A DNA stretch of 64,000 bases, taken from positions 8,583,001 through 8,647,000 of the forward strand of contig NC_016109.1 in the NCBI RefSeq assembly GCF_000269985.1, read 5' to 3'. Made by a program: the position numbers and the translations under genes. The DNA is from Kitasatospora setae KM-6054. Lineage in GTDB: Bacteria > Actinomycetota > Actinomycetes > Streptomycetales > Streptomycetaceae. Every line of letters begins with the position of its first letter. The stretch's first letter is position 1. The notes beneath the pieces were generated by a model. The model made no database searches and was not told the DNA's origin. It worked only from the letters and a program-made list of their open reading frames with translations. Below are positions 24,122 to 34,600 of this stretch, in pieces.

Positions 24122-27100
24122 CTACGGGGCCGGCAGGAAGCCGGTCTCCCGGAAGTAGGCCAGGTAGCGCAGCACCACCTCGTCGGTCAGCTCCGGCAGC
24201 TGCACGCCCAGCCCCGCCACCAGCTCCGCCGTGTGCCGGGAGTCGAAGCGGCGGCCCACCGGGGCCGTCCCGGACGGGGAGCCGTCCTCGCCGAGGAACA
24301 GCTGCGCCGCGTTGTCGGGCCGGGCCGCGACGGCGGCCCGCCACTGCTCGGCGGGCAGCGTCCGCAGCCGGTAGCCGAGGGTCTCGGCGGCGGCGAACAC
24401 CCGTTCCAGGGCGGGCGGTTCGGGGTGGGTGAGGTGGAAGGTGCCGAGCCGTCCGGCGCCGACCAGGGCGGTGACCGCCGCGCTGACGTAGTCCACCGGC
24501 ACCCAGCCGGTCGAGCCGGCCGGCAGGTCGGGCACCGCGCCCGCCTGCAGGCAGCCCTTGATCAGCTGCCAGAGCAGGTCGCGGTCCTGGCAGGCGCCGC
24601 TCGCCGTGTCGCCGCTGATCCGGCCCGGCCGGTGCACCGCCACCGGCAGGCCGCGCTCCCGGGCCAGCCCGACCAGGCCCTCGGCGACCCACTTGCTGCG
24701 CGCGTACCCGTCCGGCAGCTCCTCGGCGGACCCGAGGCCGGTCGCCTCGGTGACCGGCTCCGGGCCGCCGGACGGCGGGTGGACGCCGGTGGTCGACACG
24801 TAGTGCAGGCCCGGCGAGCCGGAGTCCGCCAGCAGCCGCAGCAGCTCCCCGGTGCCGCCGACGTTCGCCGCCCGCAACTCCCGGTACCCGGCCGCGAAGT
24901 TCACCCGGGCGCCGTTGTGCAGCACCGGCCCCAGCCGGCGCGCCAGCGCCGCCCGGACGCCCGGCTCCAGGCCCAGGCCGTCCGCCGCCAGGTCGCCCGG
25001 CACGGCCCGCACCAGCGGCCGGTAGCGCTCGCGCCACAGGCCGTACCGGCGCAGGTTCCCCTCCAGCCGCCGGGCCCCGTCCCAGCCGTCGGACGCCCGC
25101 ACCAGGCAGTCGACCGGCCCGCCGGTGCGCTCCAGCAGGTCGCGCAGCAGGAACGCGCCGAGGAACCCGGACGCCCCGGTCAGCAGCGGCACCGGGGCGG
25201 GCCGGGCCGTCCCCCGCCGGGCCGCCGCGATGGCCGCCGCCGCGTTCGGCGCGACCTCCGGCGCCAGCCGCACCTCGGCCGCCCAGTCGGTCACCTCGGC
25301 CGGCCCGGTCGCACCGGAGGCCGCCCCCGTGAGCGGCGCCCCCGCGAGCGGCGCGTCCCCCGACCCGTCCAGCAGCCGCCCGACGCCCGCCGCCGTCGGC
25401 GCCGCGAACAGCGCCCGCAGCGACAGCCGCCGCCCGCAGCGCTCCTCGATCCGCTGGGCCAGCGTCACCGCCAGCAGCGAGTGCCCGCCGAGCGCGAAGA
25501 AGTCGTCGGTGACCCCGACCTCCGGCACGCCCAGCACCTCGGCGAACAGCCCGCACAGCTCCCGCTCCCGCGCGGTGCGCGGCGCCCGCCCGGCCGCCTT
25601 CGGGCCCTCCGGGGCGGGCAGCGCCCGGCGGTCGACCTTGCCGTTGGGCGTCACCGGCAGCGCCGCCAGGGCGACGAACGCGGCGGGCACCAGGTGGTCC
25701 GGCAGGGTCTGCGCCAGCCGGGCCCGCAACTCCTCGGGACCGCCGCCGCCCACCGTGTACGCCACCAGCCGGCGGTCGCCCGGACGGTCCTCCCGGACCA
25801 GCACGCAGGCCGCCGCCACGCCCGGCAGCGCGGTCAGCGCCGCCTCCACCTCGCCCGGCTCGATCCGGAACCCGCGCAGCTTCACCTGCTCGTCCACCCG
25901 CCCGACGTACTCCAGCCGCCCGCCCCGGCCCCAGCGGGCCAGGTCGCCGGTGCGGTACATCCGGGAGCCGTCCGCCGCCGCCGGATCCGCGACGAACCGC
26001 CCGGCGGTCAGCCCCGGCCGACCCAGGTAGCCGCGCGCCAGGCCCTCGCCCGACACGTACAACTCGCCCACCACGCCCGGCGGGACGGGCGCCAGCCGGG
26101 CGTCCAGCACCCGCACCCGGGAGCCGTCGACCGGGGCGCCGATCGGCACCGTCCGCCCCGGCGCGAGCGGGCCCTCGGCGCTCTGGAAGCCGCTCATCGT
26201 CGCGCACACCGTGGTCTCGGTCGGACCGTACGCGTTGACCAGGAACCGCCCCCGCGCCCAGCTCCGGGCCAGCGCGGGCGGGCAGCTCTCGCCCGCCAGC
26301 ACCAGCGTGGTCCGCTCCGGCAGCGAGTCGGCCGGCAGCACCGCCAGCGCGGCCGGCGGCAGCGTCAGGTGGGTGATCCCGTGCGCCCGCACCCGCTCGG
26401 CCAGCGCCGGACCGGGCAGCAGCGCCTCCCGGGAGTCCAGCTCCAGGCAGGCCCCCGACAGCAGGGCCATGCACAGCTCCCAGAACGCCGCGTCGAAACT
26501 CACCGACGCCAGCTGCAGCACCCGGCTGTCACCCGTCACCCGCAGCCGGGCCCGCTGCGTCGCGGCCAGCGCCGCCACGCCCCGGTGGGTCACCACCACG
26601 CCCTTGGGCCGGCCGGTCGACCCCGAGGTGTAGATCACGTACGCCGGATGCGCCGGATCGACGTCCGGCAGCGCCGCCGGGACGTCCTCGGCCGCCTCCT
26701 CGGCCGCCTCCTCCGGGTCCAGCAGCGGCACCGCGCACTCCGGCAGCGCCCGGCGCGCCGCGGGCGTGGCCAGCAGCAGCCGCGGCGCCGCGTCCGCCAG
26801 CATGTACGCCAGCCGGGCCGCCGGGTAGTCGGTGTCCAGCGGCAGGTACGCCGCGCCCGCCTTCAGCACCGCCAGCAGCGCCACCACCAGCCCGGCGTCG
26901 CGCGGCAGCGCCACCGCGACCCGGTCCTCCGGCCCGACGCCGCGCGCCGCCAGCCGTCGGGCCAGCGCCCCGGAACGGGCGTCCAGCTCGCGGTAGGACA
27001 GCACCCCGCGCGGGTCGCGGACCGCCGGGGCGTCCGGCGTGCGCCGCGCTTGTTCGGCGAACAGCGCCGGGAAGGCGGCGGCCGGCCCGGCGGCGGGCCC

Positions 27101-30100
27101 GGAGCCCCACAGCTCCAGCCGGTCCCGCTCGGCGGGGGAGAGCACCTCGTACGCGTGCAGCGGCCGCCCCGGATCGGCGGTGACCGCCGCCAGCAGCCGC
27201 ACCAGCCGGTCCGCCAGCGCCGCGACCGTGTCCGCGTCGAACAGCGCCGTCGCGTAGTCGACGGTGCCCAGCAGGCCGCCGTCCGGGCCCGGCTCGGCGG
27301 TGAAGGTGAACGACAGGTCGAACTTGCCGGCGCCCAGGTCGACCGGCACCGGCTCGACCCGCAGGCCCGGCAGCTCGGCCGGGGCGGCCGGCGCGTGGTT
27401 CTGCAGCACCAGCATGGTCTGGAACAGCGGGTGGTGCTCCGCCCGGGTCGGGTTCAGCAGCTCCACCAGCCGCTCGAACGGCACGTCCTGGTGCGCGTAC
27501 GCCGCCAGGTCGAACTCCTTGACCCGGCCCAGCAGCTCACCGAAGGTCGGATCGCCCGACAGGTCGGTGCGGAGCACCAGCGTGTTCACGAAGAAGCCGA
27601 CCAGGTCGGCCGTCGCCTCGTCGGTGCGCCCCGCCACCGCCGTGCCCAGCGGCACGTCCTCCCCGGCGCCGTGCCGGGACAGCAGCAGCGCCAGCGCCGC
27701 CTGCAGCACCATGAACTCGCTGCACCGGGCCGACCTGGCCAGGGCGGCCAGCGCCCGCGCGGTGGCCGCGCCGACCGCGAAGCGGTGGGTGGCGCCCGCC
27801 CGCCCGCCGCCGCCGGCCGGACGCGGCCGGTCGGCCGGCAGCGCGACCCGCTCCGGCAGCCCGGCCAGCGCCTCCCGCCAGAACGCCGACTGCTTGGCCA
27901 GCGCGCCCTGCTCGTCGTCCTCCGCACCCAGCAGCTCGCGCTGCCACAGCGTGTAGTCCGCGTAGTCCACCGGCAGCGGCTCCCAGCCGGGCGCCGACCC
28001 GGCCAGCCGAGCCCGGTAGGCGGCGGCCAGGTCGCGGAACAGCGGCGCCAGCGAGGAGCCGTCCGCCGCGATGTGGTGCACCACCAGGACCAGCACGTGC
28101 GCGTCCGCCGCCAGCCGCAACAGGGCCACCCGCAGCGGCAGTTCGCGCTCCACGTCGATCGGCTCGGCCACCGCCGCGGCGATCCGGTCCGCGCACTTGC
28201 CCGGCTCCACGTCCTCCACCGCGAACGGCACCCGCGCCTCGCCGGGCGGCACGATCCGCTGCACCGGCCCGTCCCCGACGGTCGGGAACAGCGTGCGCAG
28301 CGCCGCGTGCCGCTCCACCGCGTCCGCGCAGGCCAGCCGCAGCGCGTCCACGTCCAAGGCGCCGTCCAGCCGCACCGCGAACGGGATGTGGTACGTCGCG
28401 GACGGCCCGTCCAGCCGGTGCAGGAACCACAGCCGGCGCTGGGCGTGCGACAGCGGCAGCCGCTCCGGCCGCGCCCCCCGGCGCAGCGCCGGCCGGGCCG
28501 GGCGCCCCGCGTCGCGCAGCGCGGCGGCCAGCGCCGCCACGGTCGGGTGCTCGAACAGGGTGCGGATCTCCGCCTCCGCCTCCAGCGCCGACCGGATCCG
28601 GCCCACCAGCAGCGTCGCCAGCAGCGAATTGCCGCCCAGCGCGAAGAAGCTGTCGTCCGCGCCGACCCGCTCCACCCCCAGCACCTCGGCGAACAGCCCC
28701 GCCAGGATCTCCTCCCGGCCCTCGGCCGGCGCCCGCCCCGCCGGGGCCGCAACCCCGGCGGACGGCGCGGGCAGCGCCGCCCGGTCCAGCTTGCCGTTGG
28801 CCGTCAGCGGCAGCGCCGCCAGCACCAGCACCGCCGAGGGCACCATGAACGCGGGCAGCCGCCGCCCCGCCTCCGCCAGCAGCGCGGCCGGCTCCGCGAC
28901 CCGCCCCGCCGCCGGCACGACGTACGCCACCAGCGCCCGGTCGCCCGGCAGGTCCTCGCGCACCAGCACGCACGCCGCCCGCACCGACGGGTGCGCGCGC
29001 AGCACCGCCTCCACCTCGCCCGGCTCGATCCGGTGCCCGCGCAGCTTCACCTGCTGGTCGGCCCGGCCCGCGTACTCCAGGCCCCGCCGCCCCCAGCGCA
29101 CCAGGTCGCCGGTCCGGTACATCCGGGAGCCGTCCGCCGCGAACGGGTCCGCCACGAAGCGGTCCGCCGTCAGCCCCGGCTGCCCCAGGTAGCCGCGCGC
29201 CACCCCCGGACCCGCCAGGTACAGCCCGCCCTCCGCGCCGGCCGGCACCGGCCGCAGCGCCCCGTCCAGCACGTACGCCCGCACCCCGTCCAGCGGCCCG
29301 CCGACCGGCGGCACCCCGGCCGGCCCGTCCGCCGCGCCCACCGCGTGCAGCAGCGCGAAGGTGGTCGCCTCGGTCGGCCCGTACGCGTTCAGCACCCGGG
29401 TGCCCGGGTACGCCGCCGCCAGCCGCTGCATGACCCCCGGCGCCGCCGCCTCGCCGCCCGCCGCGACCAGCCGCAGCAGGCCCAGCGCCCCCGGATCGGT
29501 CTCCGCCACCACGTTGAACAGCGCCGTGGTCAAGAACGCCGCCCGCACCCCGTCCCGCTCCACCGCCGCCCGCAGCGCCGCCGGCTGCAGCACCCCCTCC
29601 GGGGCGGCCACCACCCGGCCGCCGTTCAGCAGCGGCACCCACAGCTCGAAGGTCGCCGCGTCGAAGACGTACGCCGAGTGCAGCAGCACCGCCTCGGCCA
29701 CCCCGTCCCAGGCCCGGTCCGCCGCCAGCGCGGCGATGTCGCCGTGCGTCACGCCCACCCCCTTGGGCCGGCCGGTCGACCCCGAGGTGAACATCACGTA
29801 CGCCAGCCGCCGCCGGTCCGCCGGGCCCGGCAGCGGCCCCACCGGGGTGCCCGCCGGCGGCCGGCCCGCGCCGTCCACCACCAGCACCCGCACCTCGGGG
29901 CCCAGCCCGCGCACCCACGGGTGCGCGGCGCCCGCCGCGTCCACCACCAGCAGCCGCGGCGCCGCCGCCGCGGCCACCGCCGACAGCCGCTCGGCCGGCC
30001 AGCGCGGATCCAGCGGCACGTACGCCGCGCCCGCCCGCAGCACCCCCAGCGGGACGGACACCTGCGCCGCCGACCGGCCCAGCAGCAGGCCCACGCCCTC

Positions 30101-31642
30101 CTCCGGCGCCGCCCCCATGGCGGCCAGCGCACCCGCCAAGCCGTCGGCGACCGCGTCGAGCTGACGGTACGTCAGGTGCTCGCCGACGCCCGCCACCGCC
30201 GGGGCGTCCGGCCGCTCCGCCGCGATCCGGGCCACCGCCGCCGCCACGTCACCGCCCGCCGCCCCCGGTGGCAGCTCCGCGCCCGCGCCCCGGGCCAGCA
30301 GCTCGGCGCGCTCGCCGTCCAGCAGCAGCGGCAGCGCGTCCGCCCGCACCTCCAGGCCGCCGGCCAGCGCCGTCAGCACCCGCTCCAGCCGGGCCGCGAT
30401 CCGCTCCACCCCGGCCCGGTCGAACACCGACGGACGGAAGGCGAAGGTGAACCGCAGCGTCCGGCCCGGCGCCACGGTCAGCGTCAGCGGGTAGTGCGCC
30501 GCGTCCGCGCCCGCCATCCCGGTCACCGACAGCCCGCCCGGCAGGCCCTGCCCGGCCGCCCGCAGCCCCTCCGCGTCCAGCGGATAGTTCTCGAACACCG
30601 CCAGCGTGTCGAACAGCTCGTCCAGCCCGGTCACCGCCCGGACGTCGCCCAGCCCCAGGTGCTGACTGCCCAGCAGCGCGCCCTGCCCGTCCTGCAACCG
30701 GCCCAGCAGCGCGGCCGCGCTCTCCCCCGGCCGGACCTCCACCCGCACCGGCACCGTGTTGATGAACAGCCCGATCATCGACTCCACGCCCGGCAGCTCC
30801 GGCGGCCGGCCCGACACCGTCGTCCCGAACAGCACGTCCGAGCGGCCGGTCAGCCCGGCCAGCAGCAGCCCCCAGCCGCCCTGCACCAGCGTGTTCAGGG
30901 TCAGCCCGTGCGCCCGGGCGGCCGCCCGCAGCCCGTCCGCCACCGCCCCGTCCAGCTCCAGCACCACCGCCTGCGGCAGCTCGCCCGCGTGCGCCGACGC
31001 CGCCGCCCGGCCCGCCAGCAGCGTCGGACCCTCCACCCCCGCCAGCGCCGTCCGCCACGCCCCCAGCGCCGCCTCCCGGTCCTGCGCCGCCAGCCAGGCC
31101 AGGTACGAGCGGTACGGCGCCACCCGGGGCAGGCCCGACGCGTCGCCCCGCCGCGCGTACAGCTCGAACAGCTCGCGCAGCAGCAGCGGCACCGACCAGC
31201 CGTCCAGCAGCAGGTGGTGCGCCGTCACCACCAGCCGGTGCCGGTCCGGCCCGGTGCGCAGCAGCGCGAAGCGCAGCAGCGGCGGCTCGGCCAGGTCGAA
31301 GCGGCGCACCCGGTCCGCCGCCAGGAACGCCCGCAGCCGCTCCGCCGGATCCGGTCCCGACGCCAGGTCCAGCACGGTCAGCGGCACCGGCACCTCGGCC
31401 GCCACCGCCTGCACCGGCTGGTCCAGGTCCTCGTGCAGGAAGCCCGCCCGCAGGTTGGCGTGCCGCCGCAGCAGCGCCGCCAGCGCCGCCCGCAGCGCCT
31501 CCTCGTCCACCGCGCCCTCCAGCGCCAGCACGAACTGCGAGGTGTAGACGTCCACCCCCGCGGAGTCGTACAGCGCGTGGAAGAGCATGCCCGCCTGCAA
31601 CGGCGTCAGCGGCAGGACGTCCTCCAACTGGAACCCGGTCAT
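24122..31642 (-). CDS. Non-ribosomal peptide synthetase, modules 5-6, C-A-T-C-A-T-reductase
   Basis: A 2506-residue NRPS. Domains in order: C (1-450, HHLLLDGWS, of the type that follows an epimerised residue, starting VLPLTPLQAGMLFHA); A (about 467-950); T (GGNSLLA near 1003); C (about 1060-1510, HHIAADGSS); A (about 1520-2005); T (GGHSLLA near 2050); and a thioester reductase domain (about 2145-2506) with TGASGFLGAFLL and the catalytic Tyr and Lys in GYARSKWV. The A-domain pocket residues I read are D-A-F-F-A-G-A-T-F (module 5, hydrophobic, perhaps Val/Ile) and D-A-W-T-V-A-A-V-C (module 6, matching Phe). The reductase should release phenylalaninal or phenylalaninol at the C-terminus. The ATG overlaps the upstream NRPS stop (ATGA). 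Confidence 0.95.
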   Translation of the reverse strand: MTGFQLEDVLPLTPLQAGMLFHALYDSAGVDVYTSQFVLALEGAVDEEALRAALAALLRRHANLRAGFLHEDLDQPVQAVAAEVPVPLTVLDLASGPDPAERLRAFLAADRVRRFDLAEPPLLRFALLRTGPDRHRLVVTAHHLLLDGWSVPLLLRELFELYARRGDASGLPRVAPYRSYLAWLAAQDREAALGAWRTALAGVEGPTLLAGRAAASAHAGELPQAVVLELDGAVADGLRAAARAHGLTLNTLVQGGWGLLLAGLTGRSDVLFGTTVSGRPPELPGVESMIGLFINTVPVRVEVRPGESAAALLGRLQDGQGALLGSQHLGLGDVRAVTGLDELFDTLAVFENYPLDAEGLRAAGQGLPGGLSVTGMAGADAAHYPLTLTVAPGRTLRFTFAFRPSVFDRAGVERIAARLERVLTALAGGLEVRADALPLLLDGERAELLARGAGAELPPGAAGGDVAAAVARIAAERPDAPAVAGVGEHLTYRQLDAVADGLAGALAAMGAAPEEGVGLLLGRSAAQVSVPLGVLRAGAAYVPLDPRWPAERLSAVAAAAAPRLLVVDAAGAAHPWVRGLGPEVRVLVVDGAGRPPAGTPVGPLPGPADRRRLAYVMFTSGSTGRPKGVGVTHGDIAALAADRAWDGVAEAVLLHSAYVFDAATFELWVPLLNGGRVVAAPEGVLQPAALRAAVERDGVRAAFLTTALFNVVAETDPGALGLLRLVAAGGEAAAPGVMQRLAAAYPGTRVLNAYGPTEATTFALLHAVGAADGPAGVPPVGGPLDGVRAYVLDGALRPVPAGAEGGLYLAGPGVARGYLGQPGLTADRFVADPFAADGSRMYRTGDLVRWGRRGLEYAGRADQQVKLRGHRIEPGEVEAVLRAHPSVRAACVLVREDLPGDRALVAYVVPAAGRVAEPAALLAEAGRRLPAFMVPSAVLVLAALPLTANGKLDRAALPAPSAGVAAPAGRAPAEGREEILAGLFAEVLGVERVGADDSFFALGGNSLLATLLVGRIRSALEAEAEIRTLFEHPTVAALAAALRDAGRPARPALRRGARPERLPLSHAQRRLWFLHRLDGPSATYHIPFAVRLDGALDVDALRLACADAVERHAALRTLFPTVGDGPVQRIVPPGEARVPFAVEDVEPGKCADRIAAAVAEPIDVERELPLRVALLRLAADAHVLVLVVHHIAADGSSLAPLFRDLAAAYRARLAGSAPGWEPLPVDYADYTLWQRELLGAEDDEQGALAKQSAFWREALAGLPERVALPADRPRPAGGGGRAGATHRFAVGAATARALAALARSARCSEFMVLQAALALLLSRHGAGEDVPLGTAVAGRTDEATADLVGFFVNTLVLRTDLSGDPTFGELLGRVKEFDLAAYAHQDVPFERLVELLNPTRAEHHPLFQTMLVLQNHAPAAPAELPGLRVEPVPVDLGAGKFDLSFTFTAEPGPDGGLLGTVDYATALFDADTVAALADRLVRLLAAVTADPGRPLHAYEVLSPAERDRLELWGSGPAAGPAAAFPALFAEQARRTPDAPAVRDPRGVLSYRELDARSGALARRLAARGVGPEDRVAVALPRDAGLVVALLAVLKAGAAYLPLDTDYPAARLAYMLADAAPRLLLATPAARRALPECAVPLLDPEEAAEEAAEDVPAALPDVDPAHPAYVIYTSGSTGRPKGVVVTHRGVAALAATQRARLRVTGDSRVLQLASVSFDAAFWELCMALLSGACLELDSREALLPGPALAERVRAHGITHLTLPPAALAVLPADSLPERTTLVLAGESCPPALARSWARGRFLVNAYGPTETTVCATMSGFQSAEGPLAPGRTVPIGAPVDGSRVRVLDARLAPVPPGVVGELYVSGEGLARGYLGRPGLTAGRFVADPAAADGSRMYRTGDLARWGRGGRLEYVGRVDEQVKLRGFRIEPGEVEAALTALPGVAAACVLVREDRPGDRRLVAYTVGGGGPEELRARLAQTLPDHLVPAAFVALAALPVTPNGKVDRRALPAPEGPKAAGRAPRTARERELCGLFAEVLGVPEVGVTDDFFALGGHSLLAVTLAQRIEERCGRRLSLRALFAAPTAAGVGRLLDGSGDAPLAGAPLTGAASGATGPAEVTDWAAEVRLAPEVAPNAAAAIAAARRGTARPAPVPLLTGASGFLGAFLLRDLLERTGGPVDCLVRASDGWDGARRLEGNLRRYGLWRERYRPLVRAVPGDLAADGLGLEPGVRAALARRLGPVLHNGARVNFAAGYRELRAANVGGTGELLRLLADSGSPGLHYVSTTGVHPPSGGPEPVTEATGLGSAEELPDGYARSKWVAEGLVGLARERGLPVAVHRPGRISGDTASGACQDRDLLWQLIKGCLQAGAVPDLPAGSTGWVPVDYVSAAVTALVGAGRLGTFHLTHPEPPALERVFAAAETLGYRLRTLPAEQWRAAVAARPDNAAQLFLGEDGSPSGTAPVGRRFDSRHTAELVAGLGVQLPELTDEVVLRYLAYFRETGFLPAP

Positions 31643-34600
31643 GCGCGTCCACCCCACTTGTTCTTCAGTCGGTCGAGCTGGGCCTGGTCCAGGGAGACCA
31701 GGGGAAGGTCGGACGGCGTCCAGCCGCCCGCGTCGGGCTGCGCGGAGTGCTCCGCGACGGCGCGCAGCGCCCGGTCGAAGGCCGCGGCGAGCGCGGCCAC
31801 GTCCGCCTCGGCCAGCAGGTCGGCGGCCCACGTCCAGCGCACCAGCAGGCGCGGGCCGTCCGGGCCGTCCTCGGTGTGCGCGTTGACGTCCAGCACGTGG
31901 TGCAGCGGCATCCCCGGGTCCGCGGCGGCCGGCGCGCCGCCCTCCGGCAGCACCTCCCAGTCCGCCGCCGGGCCGGTGCCGGGCGCCGGGTAGCGGCCCA
32001 GGTAGTTGAAGCCCAGCCGGGGCGCCGCCCCGCCCGCCAGCCGCTCCCGGCCCGCCGGGTCCAGGTGCCGCAGCACCCCGTACCCGACGCCCCGGTCCGG
32101 CACCGCGCGCAACTGCTCCTTCACGTTCTTCACCGCCCGGTCCACCACGCTCGCGTCGAACCGGCCCGGATCCCGCGGATCCAGCGGCCCCGGATCCAGC
32201 AGCACCGGGTACAGGCTGGTGAACCAGCCCACCGTCCGCGACAGGTCGACGCCCTCGGCGAGCTGCTCGCGCCCGTGGCTCTCCAGACCCACCAGCACCC
32301 CGCCCGGACCGTCCGCCACCGAGAACCGCCGCGCCCGCACCGCCAGCGCCAATGCCGTCAGCAGCACGTCGTCCACCCCGGCGTGGAACGCCTGCGGCGC
32401 GCTGGTCAGCAACTCCCGCACGCACCCGGCCGCCGGACGGGTCGTCAGCGTCCCCGCCCGCCCCGCCGTGTCCCGGGACGGATCCAGCACCGGACCGCCC
32501 GGCCGGGCCGCCGTCGCCGCCACCCACAGCGGCAGCTCACCGGCCCGCACCCCGTCCGCACCCTGCCCGGCCAGCAGCCGAGCCCAGGACCGGTACGGCG
32601 TCCCGACCGGCGGCAGCGCCACCGCGCCCCCCTCGGACACCGCGCGCCACGCCGTCACCAGATCCTCCAGCAGGATCCGCCAGGACACCGCGTCCACCGC
32701 CAGGTGGTGCACCACCAGCAGCAGCCGCCCGCGCGCCGCCGGCCCCGCGTCGCACCACACCGCCTCGAACACCCGCCCCGCCGCCGACCGCAAGCGCCCC
32801 CGCGCCCGCTCACCGGCCGCCGCCAGCACCTCCCGCACCCCCTCCTCGTCCAGCCCCGCGACGTCCACCCGCTCCAGCCGCGCCCCGACCGGCACCGCCC
32901 CGGGCGGCAACACCTCCAGCAGGACGGGGGACGAGGCCGACCCGTCCGGCACCGGCCGGGCGGGGGCGGGGAACAGGGCCTCCGGCCCGGTGACGTCTGC
33001 GGTGGCGTGCCGGGGGAGTGCCGCCCCGGCGGTGCCGTCCGACGTGCCTGCGGGCAGCGCGCCCGCCGCCGTCCCGCGGCTCGTGCCCTCGCCGTCCGGC
33101 GCCCGCCGGGGCGCGACGACCGCCGCCGTGCCGCCGTCCGGCAGCGCGCCGTCCGTCGCGTGGACGACCCGCATCCGCAGCATGTCGTGGTGGTCGACCA
33201 GCAGTTGCAGGGCGGCCGTCAGGCGGTGCTCGTCGGCGCCCGCCGGGGTGCGGAGCACCGCGGACTGGTTGTAGCCGTCGGTGGGGCCCGGGCGGTCGAG
33301 GAACCAGGCCGCGATCGGGGTCGGCGGCATCGTCCCGGTGCCGTCCTCGGCGGGGGCCGGGGCCGCGGCGTCCTCGGCGGTGGGGACGGCGACCGCCGCC
33401 ACCGCCTCGGGCGTGCGGTGCAGGAACACCTCGCGCGGGGTGATCCGCAGGCCCGCCTCGCGGGCCCGGCTGACCAGCTGGATGGAGAGGATGCTGTCGC
33501 CGCCCAGCGCGAAGAAGTCGTCGTCGGGCCGGACCTCCGGCACCCGCAGCACCGTCGCGAACACCTCGCACAGCGCCCGCTCGGCCGCCGTCAGCCCCCG
33601 GCCCTCCCAGGCCGCCGCCGTCGCCCGCTCCGGCGGCACCGGGTCGGGCAGCGCGCGCCGGTCGGTCTTGCCGTTGGGCAGCAGCGGCAGCGCCGCCAGC
33701 CGGACGAACGCCGAGGGCACCAGCGAGGGCGGCAGCGCCGCCGCCAGCCGGGCCCGCAGCTCGGCGTCGGTCAGCGGTGCCGGGCCGGGGCCCGGCACCA
33801 GGTAGCCGACCAGCCGGCCGCCGCGCACCAGCACGCAGGCCGCGGCGACCTCGTCGAGCGCGGTCAGCGCCGCCTCGACCTCGCCGGGCTCGATCCGCAG
33901 GCCGTGCAGCTTGACCTGGTCGTCGGCCCGGCCCGCGTAGCGCAGCAGGCCGTCCGCGCCGAGCCGGACCAGGTCGCCGGTGCGGTACATCCGCCCGCCG
34001 TCCGGGCCGAACGGGCAGGCGGTGAAGCGCCCGGCGGTCAGGCCCGGCCGGCCCAGGTAGCCGCGGGCCAGGCCGGCCCCGGCCAGGTACAGCTCACCGA
34101 CCACGTTCGGCGGGACGGGGCGCAGGTCCTCGTCCAGCACGTACGCCCAGGTGTGGTCGACCGGAGTGCCCAGCGGCACGCCGCCCGGCCCGTCCGCCGC
34201 CGGGCGGTGGCGGTGCGCGGTGGCGTCGATGGTGGCCTCGGTCGGCCCGTACAGGTTGTGCACCTCGACGCCCCAGGCCCGGCCGGCCCGCCCGGCCAGC
34301 GCGGCGGTCAGCGGCTCGCCGCCGCACAGCACCGCCCGCAGCGCCTCCGGCGCCCGCTCGGCGGCGGTCTCGCCCAGCACGAGGTTCAGCAGCGAGGGCA
34401 CGAACTGGGCGATCGTCACGCCGAGTTCGCGGATCCGGGCGAGCAGGCCCGCCGGGTCGTGGTCCAGCTCCGGCGGCACCGGGCAGGTCGCGCCGCCGTG
34501 CAGCAGCGGCAGCCAGGTCTCCCAGACCGAGGCGTCGAAGCTCGGCGAGGTGCGGGCCAGCACCCGGTCCGCGCCGGTCAGCTCCAGGTGCCCGGCCATC

